Positions 1 to 5,093 of a stretch of 5,093 bases of DNA are shown piece by piece. The DNA comes from JAIBAI01 sp044238875 (GTDB taxonomy: Bacteria > Bacteroidota > Bacteroidia > M30B66). The notes below the pieces were generated by a model. The model was not told where the DNA came from. It saw only the letters and a list, made by a program, of their open reading frames with translations, and searched no databases. Numbering within the stretch: position 1 is the first letter of the stretch; every line of letters starts with the position of its first letter. The position numbers and the translations under genes were made by a program. The stretch spans positions 1 through 5,093 of the forward strand of contig JBIICM010000181.1 in assembly GCA_044238875.1 (NCBI GenBank), written 5' to 3'.

Positions 1-153
1 GAATCATAACTTGTTGTTTTGCTGAAAACGATTTTATGCGGTTTAATAATCCAGTCTGGCACCTTCTTCTTTTGTATTTATATGAATTTTCTTCGTAAAT
101 GAGTTTGTCTCGGTGTTGATGTAATTCATAATTTTTTGTCCCCCAAAAAAACT

Positions 154-179
154 ATGAATCTCAATCTGAATTGATTCAT
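154..179. repeat. Imperfect A/T-rich hairpin in the leader
   Basis: The arm ATGAATCTCAAT (154-165) pairs with ATTGATTCAT (170-179), with a two-base bulge in the left arm and a CTGA loop. This gives about ten pairs, mostly A-T. A short T run (179-182) follows on the plus strand, so it could be a weak terminator of an unseen upstream plus-strand gene. It could equally be a protein-binding site or chance in A/T-rich DNA. Confidence 0.35.
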
Positions 180-189
180 TTTAAAATGA
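176..189. repeat. 14-bp perfect palindrome TCATTTTAAAATGA
   Basis: This is a perfect dyad centred between 182 and 183. It shares its left end with the adjoining hairpin at 154-179. Perfect dyads of this size are compatible with binding of a dimeric regulator, but the A/T-rich background makes chance occurrence likely, and no regulator gene is in view. Confidence 0.3.
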
Positions 190-411
190 TCAACCCTAAA
201 ACACCTCCCCAAAAAAAATTCTTTTGCCAAAAAGGAGATTTTGATAAGAGCACCCCCCTTTTTGATAAATCGACCTTTGAAATTCAAGCTATATTTTGAT
301 TTTTAGCTTACAAACAACCGTCAATGGTTTTTTATCTAAACTTGCATCGGGAATCCCATCTCCATTTTTAGAATGGCTTTTCAGTTTTTATCGTTTACAA
401 AATCAATTGCT

Positions 412-3400
412 ATGGATAATTTCTACAAATTCAACATCGTTAAAAAGAATGTATTCTTTTGTTTGTTGATTGCTTGCGGGCTGCTTTTCGCAAAAAGACT
501 TGATGCTGCAACCTATACTTTAACAACAGCAGGCGCCGGAGCAGCACAAACACCCGGCAACTGGAATACCGGCGGAACAGGCGGCGGTGGGACTGCAGCC
601 AGCAATTTTACGACGGCAGGAGATATGTTTGTCATTGCCAATGGAACGGCTGCGACGTTTGGAGCTAGTACAACTTTTGGTTCATCTACAGCCGCAGTTA
701 CTTTACAAGTTGACGGAAGTTTTTCAGTAAGTACCGGAACGGTCACAGTAGGTGTTTCCGGAGCGAATAGTGTTGTCCTCTTTTCTAATTCCAGCTCAAC
801 ACAAGTTACTTCAGGAACATTTACTTTGGCTGCGGGCAGCACATTAAAGACCACTAATGCGAATGGAATAAAAGGCACTAATTGTTCCATTGCTGCAGCT
901 GCCGGGGGAACACTGAGTACCACTGCTAATTATGAATTCAACGGCACTGGCAATCAGGTTACATTGGGATTACCGGCATCGGTAACTAATCTTTCAATTA
1001 ATAATGGAGCCAATACAGTTACACTAAGTGCGGGTATCACTGTAAGCGGGACTCTGAATATTGCAAGCGGCTCAACATTGAATTTCGGAACCACCGCACG
1101 AACTGTAAATTTATCCGGCACAGGTACCAATACACTTAATAGTTTAGGGACCATTGACATGAGTGGAGGCAATGCAGCACACGAACTTTGGATATATGCA
1201 ACAAGTATAGCCAATTTCGGAACATTAATAAATGGTACAACTACAACTGCAAATACCGTTCGGTACCTGGGAACTAATTACATTATAAATGCCACACCAA
1301 CCTATAATATTCTGAGAATTGACGGTAATGGTACAGTTACAGCAAGCGGAAATATCACCATTGCTGCCAATGGAAGACTGTGGATCTACGGCGCAACATT
1401 TGACCTGGGAACTTATACAGCCAATTGCCTTACGGGAGGATCTGCAACTTTTTATATTCAGGGGAATTTAATTGTAGGCGGTACAAATAATTTTCCGGCA
1501 AACTATGCTACCTATACTTTTGATGGTAATCGCACTATTACTTATAATCGGAATGGCAATCAGACGCTCTTTACAAAGGCCGGATTTGCTTATGACTGCT
1601 GGCTTGTATTATCAGGAAGCGGGACAAAGCAGGTAACAGGTCAACCGCTCGCATATACAAGCGGTCTCGGTTATTCAACCACTATAAATGCAGGTGTAAC
1701 ACTGGATTTGAACGGAATTAACAATAACACCATATCTACCCTTTTAGGCTCCGGAACCATAGATAACTTGAATACTTCGGCCACAGATACGTATACCCTC
1801 AATATCAATACGCCAGGAGTACACGGAACATTCAGCGGTCTTTTGAAAAACACTTATGGGAAAGTAGCTATTAACAAACAGGGAATATACACACAAACAC
1901 TTTCGGGATTAAACACCTATTCAGGAGGTACAACGATCAGCAACGGTATCATTGCTTTGGGCATTTCTTCATCCTCTGCTGACAGCGGTCCTTTAGGAGC
2001 AGCATCGGGTGGAATAACTGTCCTGTCAGGTGCTTCCCTGTTTATGAATGGCTTTTCGCTAACCGGTGCAGCCGGCCAAGCATTAAGTCTCAACGGCAAT
2101 GGGTATGGTGGAGCAGGTGGTTATGGTGCTTTGTCGAATTATTCTGGTTCAGGAACCCCCACCTACAGCGGATTGATAACCCTTACAGGCAATACTCAAA
2201 TTTTCGGTGATTTAAACATAACAAATCCCGGCACAATCACCGGCTCGGGATTTAATCTAACACTTAGATCGACAACTACCCTTGGAAGCAGCATTGCAAG
2301 CATTATAGGCACTGGAGCAGGAACCGTAACTTTGACAACAGATGCAGGTCAAACATGGACTTTCAGCGGAGCGAATACCTATACAGGCAAGACAATCATC
2401 AGTGCCGGAACATTAAGCATTAACACCATTGCGGATGTAAACGGTGGTAGCAGCGCATTGGGGGCTCCCACAACTGCAGCAAACGGAACCATCGATATAG
2501 CAGGTACCGGCACATTAAAATACACAGGCACAGGGCACTCGAGCGATCGTATCATTAATCTGACTGCAAGCGGCGGAACCATAGATGCATCAGGCAACGG
2601 AACATTAACATTACGCGGAGACATTACAGGTAATGCACGTGGATTGGTGCTAACCGGCACAGGTTCAGGGATACAAAACGGAGTAATCAATACAACAACA
2701 GGTACGCTCACTAAAAACGGGCAGGGAACCTGGATATTATCCGGACTAAATACCTATACAGGAATTACTACAGTAAACAACGGTTCTCTGATAGCCGGTA
2801 TTGCCCATAGCGGAGGAGCAAACGGAGCTTTTGGCAATGCCAGCCCAATCAACTTAAACGGAGGCAACCTGAGTACAGGTGAAACAACAGGTTTTACCCA
2901 GAAAATGGGAACTTTAACTGTTTCTAACAACAGTACATTAACCTTAGGCACAGGAGAGCACTCAATAACCTTTGCCAGTGCCGGTTCATTTAGCAGTGCC
3001 AGAATCCTTACCATCGCTGACTGGCAGGGATACCCTGGTGAGAGCGGAACAGCCGGACAGGTAATTTTCACAGCCAATCCAAGCGCAGTGCTCGGTCAGA
3101 TAAGATTTCTGATAGGCCCAGCGTATTATAAAGCCACTTCGCTGGGTACAGGTCCTTATGAAGTTGTACCCACGGGTACGCCCGAAGGAAATGTATCTGT
3201 TGAAGCGTTTAAAAAAGCAGACGACTTTTCGCTTCAGGTAAATCCAAATCCGTTTACCCATTCTGCCAGTATCCGGATGGAAGGAAAAACCGGTGCATCA
3301 TTCATCTGGGAATGCATGGACCTGAACGGACGGATAATCGAAACAGGCCGCATTCACTTAAACGACGGAACCACACAAGCCAATGTATGCCATACCTGCG

Positions 3401-3480
3401 CGCCCGGATCTTACCTGCTTAAAATCAGAGACATCAACCAAAACAAACAGCAAACCCTGCGCCTTATCAAAACTGAATAA
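412..3480 (+). CDS. T9SS-exported surface protein with autotransporter-associated beta-strand repeats
   Basis: This is a secreted protein of about 1022 aa. A signal peptide is visible: basic N-region (1-12), hydrophobic core (about 13-27) and probable cleavage near Ala32/Ala33. The mature part is very rich in Thr, Gly, Ser, Asn and Ala and poor in charged residues, with repeated short beta-strand units (for example SGTLNIASGSTLNFG) that suggest a right-handed beta-helix. Three autotransporter-associated repeats carry the core (S)G-x-N-T-Y-(T/S)-G near residues 497-506, 652-660 and 777-785. A following module, LTIADWQG to YEVVP (about 866-920), resembles the segment that often follows such repeats. 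The end (about 937-1022) is a type A T9SS sorting domain: NPNPF (944-948), then DLNGR, PGSYLLKI and TLRLIK. The likely role is adhesion or a surface-layer component, which is inference. The start at 412 puts the basic N-region directly at the N-terminus; an in-frame ATG at 373 would add 13 residues. No Shine-Dalgarno sequence is seen, as expected in Bacteroidota. Confidence 0.9.
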   Translation: MDNFYKFNIVKKNVFFCLLIACGLLFAKRLDAATYTLTTAGAGAAQTPGNWNTGGTGGGGTAASNFTTAGDMFVIANGTAATFGASTTFGSSTAAVTLQVDGSFSVSTGTVTVGVSGANSVVLFSNSSSTQVTSGTFTLAAGSTLKTTNANGIKGTNCSIAAAAGGTLSTTANYEFNGTGNQVTLGLPASVTNLSINNGANTVTLSAGITVSGTLNIASGSTLNFGTTARTVNLSGTGTNTLNSLGTIDMSGGNAAHELWIYATSIANFGTLINGTTTTANTVRYLGTNYIINATPTYNILRIDGNGTVTASGNITIAANGRLWIYGATFDLGTYTANCLTGGSATFYIQGNLIVGGTNNFPANYATYTFDGNRTITYNRNGNQTLFTKAGFAYDCWLVLSGSGTKQVTGQPLAYTSGLGYSTTINAGVTLDLNGINNNTISTLLGSGTIDNLNTSATDTYTLNINTPGVHGTFSGLLKNTYGKVAINKQGIYTQTLSGLNTYSGGTTISNGIIALGISSSSADSGPLGAASGGITVLSGASLFMNGFSLTGAAGQALSLNGNGYGGAGGYGALSNYSGSGTPTYSGLITLTGNTQIFGDLNITNPGTITGSGFNLTLRSTTTLGSSIASIIGTGAGTVTLTTDAGQTWTFSGANTYTGKTIISAGTLSINTIADVNGGSSALGAPTTAANGTIDIAGTGTLKYTGTGHSSDRIINLTASGGTIDASGNGTLTLRGDITGNARGLVLTGTGSGIQNGVINTTTGTLTKNGQGTWILSGLNTYTGITTVNNGSLIAGIAHSGGANGAFGNASPINLNGGNLSTGETTGFTQKMGTLTVSNNSTLTLGTGEHSITFASAGSFSSARILTIADWQGYPGESGTAGQVIFTANPSAVLGQIRFLIGPAYYKATSLGTGPYEVVPTGTPEGNVSVEAFKKADDFSLQVNPNPFTHSASIRMEGKTGASFIWECMDLNGRIIETGRIHLNDGTTQANVCHTCAPGSYLLKIRDINQNKQQTLRLIKTE

Positions 3481-3503
3481 GCCGCATCAATGCCTCACTT
3501 TAC

Positions 3504-3544
3504 CCCATTCATATATTCAAAACCATTTTGATTTAATTAATGGG
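3504..3544. repeat. Two-tier inverted repeat between convergent genes
   Basis: The outer arms CCCATT (3504-3509) and AATGGG (3539-3544) enclose an inner hairpin, TCAAAA (3517-3522) and TTTTGA (3527-3531 region, loop CCA). Two roughly symmetric A/T-rich internal loops separate the tiers. It lies in the 52-bp gap between the convergent genes ending at 3480 (+) and 3533 (-), and its right arm is inside the last codons of the minus-strand gene. Position suggests a shared, bidirectional transcription end, but there is no clean T-run on either side, so a terminator function is only a possibility. Confidence 0.3.
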
Positions 3545-3772
3545 ATAATTGATAAACATAACATTGCTTTCAAAATTAAAATTTATCCTGGTACTACCTT
3601 TATACACCGTATTGCTAAAAACAATTAAATTGCTGTCACGAGCCTCACCCATTGAGGTTGAGCCCGGATATTTGAAGTACGTTGAATCTGTCATCTGAAG
3701 ATTTAATACTTTGGTTTGAGCATTACAAATAAATGCAGTAAGAAGGAAGAAGGAAGAGAGGAACGTTTTCAT
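3533..3772 (-). CDS. Small secreted protein of unknown function, 79 aa
   Basis: The start gives a classic Bacteroidota signal peptide: MKT, a hydrophobic stretch (about residues 4-15) and cleavage after Ala18 in the sequence CNA|Q. The mature part is about 61 aa, with alternating polar and hydrophobic segments (VLNLQM, SNLIVFSNTVY, RINFNF, NVMFINY) consistent with a small beta-rich fold. I do not recognise the family. The protein ends abruptly just after a predicted strand, at NYPIN, and no other minus-strand frame downstream stays open before the neighbouring gene. It could therefore be a complete small protein or the N-terminal remnant of a longer one. It lies 59 bp downstream of the 302-aa lipoprotein gene on the same strand and converges on the large T9SS-exported gene. 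Confidence 0.7.
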   Translation of the reverse strand: MKTFLSSFFLLTAFICNAQTKVLNLQMTDSTYFKYPGSTSMGEARDSNLIVFSNTVYKGSTRINFNFESNVMFINYPIN

Positions 3773-3805
3773 GACGTATGTTTACTAAAGAATTTCTGAT
3801 GTTTC

Positions 3806-3831
3806 AAAAACCGATCATTGACCTTAATGAT
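3806..3831 (-). terminator. Possible weak terminator after the 302-aa lipoprotein gene
   Basis: Immediately after the TGA stop (3834-3832), the minus strand reads ATCATT, a six-base loop AAGGTC, then AATGAT. CGG and five T residues (3810-3806) follow. The geometry fits an intrinsic terminator, but the stem is only six pairs and mostly A-T, so it would be weak. If it works, the 79-aa gene would depend on read-through or on its own promoter within the 59-bp gap. Confidence 0.35.
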
Positions 3832-4740
3832 TCAATTAAGTTTTTTCATCCAGATCTGAATCGGGGTGAGATTGCCTCCATAGCTGTTACATTCGAGACC
3901 GCTGATTACACCCTGCTGAATGGCAAAAGAGGCAAGCTTTCCCGTCCATGCAGGCGTGCCTGAAGGCAGCGATGCACATTCAAAAAGGGTGAAATTACGC
4001 ATGCCTGTTGCATCTGCTCCTGATAAACTGTAGGTGCCTGAAACAGTGCTGTTGTTTACCCTGTAAGTGATCGGACCGGTAAAGTGCAGCGTGTCGTTTA
4101 TTTGTTCCTCAAACAAACCCTGCCGGTATTTCTCAAGTAACCACCGGGTGCCCGCAAGCGGATAAGTCTGGTTCAGCGTATCCTGGGGTGTTAGCGGCAC
4201 AATGCCGGCATATTGGTAGGGAAAAATGGCTGCCGGCAAACAATTGAAGCACTTTATTCCATTTTTTGTAAACAGCAGCTCAGAAAACCATTTGATATTT
4301 TTACCATTCAAACTGCCATAACTGCCTGAATTTCTGAAAATGGCATAATCAGCACTCCCCCCCACATATTCAAAAATCCGGGCTGAACCATTCTCAAGGC
4401 CATAAACCCTGTAGAATCTGCCATTGGAAATTTCATAATCATAACTCTGTTTACTATTCAGCACAAAACGGGCATTAAATTCCCAGGTTGTTGAGTGTTG
4501 GTAAAGCGAATCAAGGCTTAAAGAAAATGCATCAAATGCCTGCATATTGGATCGATTCTGCCCGTTACCGAAATGATCAAAATACAATTTATTAAAAGGG
4601 GCTTCAAGTTCTTCGAGATAAACACGGCCCGAATGCAGTACCCACTTTTTACCTGAAATGAGCCGGTCTTCTTCCTCATCTTTTTGGCATGAAGAAAGCG
4701 TGATTATAAAAAATGCAATGACTAAAACAGACCGGCTCAT
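3832..4740 (-). CDS. Predicted surface-exposed lipoprotein, 302 aa, with two lipocalin-like halves
   Basis: The start at 4740 gives a compact lipoprotein signal peptide with lipobox LSSC and lipidated Cys18. The residues after the cysteine are QKDEEED, matching the Bacteroidota lipoprotein export signal (Gln-Lys followed by acidic residues) described in Capnocytophaga, so surface exposure is predicted. The mature protein has two related halves. Each opens with a small G-x-x-W motif, LISGKKW (27-33) and LAGTRW (195-200), as in META or lipocalin-like domains of Bacteroidota. The second half continues with a typical beta-barrel pattern: NDTLHF, ITYRVNN, SGTYSLS, then a terminal IWMKK. A CFNC pair sits at 164-167. 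The ligand or partner is unknown. An in-frame ATG at 4836 would add 32 residues ahead of the signal peptide and overlap the upstream 44-aa gene, so it is rejected. The upstream gene ends 19 bp away, suggesting an operon. A G7 run (4357-4363) lies inside the coding sequence. Confidence 0.85.
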   Translation of the reverse strand: MSRSVLVIAFFIITLSSCQKDEEEDRLISGKKWVLHSGRVYLEELEAPFNKLYFDHFGNGQNRSNMQAFDAFSLSLDSLYQHSTTWEFNARFVLNSKQSYDYEISNGRFYRVYGLENGSARIFEYVGGSADYAIFRNSGSYGSLNGKNIKWFSELLFTKNGIKCFNCLPAAIFPYQYAGIVPLTPQDTLNQTYPLAGTRWLLEKYRQGLFEEQINDTLHFTGPITYRVNNSTVSGTYSLSGADATGMRNFTLFECASLPSGTPAWTGKLASFAIQQGVISGLECNSYGGNLTPIQIWMKKLN

Positions 4741-4759
4741 TTTTTCAGACTTATTTCGT

Positions 4760-4894
4760 TTACCAGTTGGCAGCGCCATTGATATAATAATCGGGATGCG
4801 CTTTGATACCCCTGCAGCGAATGCGCTGACTTGCACAAGATTGCAGGATCATCAGACAAATCAGCAGACCGGTTACTTTTTTGATCGTTTGCAT
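4760..4894 (-). CDS. Very short lipoprotein, 44 aa
   Basis: An ATG at 4894-4892 opens a 44-codon frame ending in TAA at 4762-4760. The N-terminus is a textbook lipoprotein signal: MQTIKK, a hydrophobic core (about residues 8-17) and the lipobox LQSC, with lipidated Cys20. The mature peptide is only 25 residues, basic at first (ASQRIRCRG), then IKAHPDYYINGAANW. It has a second cysteine at residue 27. There is no acidic export signal after the cysteine, so it probably stays on the periplasmic face of a membrane. The gene lies 41 bp after the partial upstream gene and 19 bp before the 302-aa lipoprotein gene, all on the minus strand, consistent with an operon. The function is unknown. I have a general impression that small Bacteroidota lipoproteins carrying a CRG-x-KAHP-type tail occur elsewhere, but could not check this. 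Confidence 0.75.
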   Translation of the reverse strand: MQTIKKVTGLLICLMILQSCASQRIRCRGIKAHPDYYINGAANW

Positions 4895-4935
4895 GGCAAG
4901 AATGGTTTAAAAGTTAAAGAAACTATTTGAAAAGG

Positions 4936-5093
4936 CTATGAAACATCTATTTCTTTGGCAGCCAGCGTCTCGCCTTTGTCATTAACCACTTTCACAAGGT
5001 ATTTGCCGATTGCATGCTCCCCCCGGTCAAATTCAAGCGGAATCGCATTTGCCCCTTCGGCAACATTCAAATACACATGCAGCACCTCTTTTA
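4936..5093 (-). CDS. C-terminal end of an unidentified protein, cut by the window edge
   Basis: The minus strand is open from the right edge to a TAG stop at 4938-4936, giving the last 51 residues. The segment reads like the end of a beta-sandwich domain: VYLNVAEGANAIPLEF, then GKYLVKVVNDKGETLAAKEI. The order of strands and the G-x-YLVKV motif resemble T9SS type A sorting domains and also fibronectin- or Ig-like domains. The residues that would decide (an upstream PNP motif) lie outside the window. Codon use looks like genuine coding sequence. The stop is 41 bp before the 44-aa lipoprotein gene, so this may be the upstream member of the same transcription unit. Confidence 0.65.
   Translation of the reverse strand, partial: KEVLHVYLNVAEGANAIPLEFDRGEHAIGKYLVKVVNDKGETLAAKEIDVS

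Larger units (their letters stand above)
1..411. other. A/T-rich non-coding leader upstream of the large surface-protein gene
   Basis: No convincing gene is visible. One forward frame is open from the window edge to a stop at 96-98, but the 31 residues it would encode look like nothing recognisable. The stretch has sharp homopolymer junctions: C5A7 at 140-151, C4A8 at 207-218 and C6T5 at 253-263. It also has an imperfect hairpin (154-179) and a 14-bp perfect palindrome (176-189). No exact Bacteroidota promoter (TTTG, then TAnnTTTG) was found. The nearest match is TAAACTTG at 337-344, seven of eight positions, without a good -33 partner. The promoter of the downstream gene presumably lies in this leader, but the sequence alone does not fix it. 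Confidence 0.6.

Noticed and set aside
3..98. Possible tail of an upstream plus-strand gene entering the window.
   Set aside because: Only 31 codons, no recognisable protein pattern, and the base composition is like the surrounding non-coding DNA.
337..344. TAAACTTG as the -7 element of the large gene's promoter.
   Set aside because: It matches seven of eight positions of TAnnTTTG, but no TTTG or TTG is found at the right distance upstream, so it is not listed as a promoter.
513..3261. Several open frames on the minus strand across the large gene (513-923, 954-1214, 1671-1853, 1917-2099, 2379-2711, 2754-3077, 2986-3261).
   Set aside because: They are antisense shadows of a low-complexity Thr/Gly/Asn-rich gene. 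Their translations are Val/Pro/Leu-rich with no domain logic, while the plus-strand frame has a signal peptide, repeats and a sorting domain.
3383..3628. Plus-strand open frame overlapping the end of the large gene.
   Set aside because: It overlaps the T9SS sorting domain in another frame and then runs antisense to the 79-aa secreted protein. It has no signal or domain features.
3778..3963. Short plus-strand open frame at the 3' end of the lipoprotein gene.
   Set aside because: It is antisense to the conserved C-terminal part of the 302-aa lipoprotein and shows no recognisable features.
4741..4836. N-terminal extension of the 302-aa lipoprotein to an ATG at 4836 (or 4779).
   Set aside because: It would place 32 (or 13) residues ahead of a complete lipoprotein signal peptide and overlap the 44-aa gene in another frame.
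4658..4930. Plus-strand open frame of 90 codons.
   Set aside because: It is antisense to both the lipoprotein signal peptide and the 44-aa lipoprotein gene, which have far better coding evidence.
4895..4935. TAACTTTT-like promoter element before the 44-aa lipoprotein gene on the minus strand.
   Set aside because: One mismatch to TAnnTTTG and no matching -33 element; the gap is short enough that the gene may simply be co-transcribed.

Overview
The window looks like a chromosomal segment from a member of the Bacteroidota. The evidence is a type IX secretion (T9SS) type A sorting domain ending the large protein, a lipoprotein with the Cys-Gln-Lys-Asp-Glu-Glu surface-export type of N-terminus, an Asn-Ala-Gln signal-peptidase site in a small secreted protein, and starts preceded by A/T-rich leaders rather than Shine-Dalgarno sequences. 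Base composition is moderate, with A/T-rich intergenic DNA. No RNA gene, CRISPR array, insertion sequence or integrase was seen.

Layout. Positions 1-411 are an A/T-rich leader with no convincing gene but with homopolymer runs, a 14-bp palindrome and imperfect hairpins. Positions 412-3480 (+) encode a secreted protein of about 1022 residues. It has a signal peptide, a long Thr/Gly/Asn/Ser-rich beta-helix-like passenger, three autotransporter-associated beta-strand repeats, a C-terminal module of the kind that often follows such repeats, and a T9SS sorting domain. The rest of the window is coded on the minus strand and converges on this gene. In transcription order it holds the 3' end of a gene cut by the window edge (5093-4936), a very short lipoprotein gene (4894-4760, 44 aa), a 302-aa lipoprotein gene (4740-3832), and a 79-aa secreted protein gene (3772-3533).

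Working together. Every gene whose N-terminus is visible encodes an exported product, so this is an envelope or surface locus. The large protein is predicted to pass the outer membrane by T9SS and be displayed or released. The 302-aa lipoprotein is predicted to be surface-exposed, whereas the 44-aa lipoprotein lacks that signal and probably faces the periplasm. Minus-strand gaps of 41, 19 and 59 bp suggest co-transcription of at least the 44-aa and 302-aa lipoprotein genes. No enzymatic function can be assigned to any product. The most useful additions here are the 44-aa gene, which is easily missed, and the corrected start of the 302-aa lipoprotein that follows from it.
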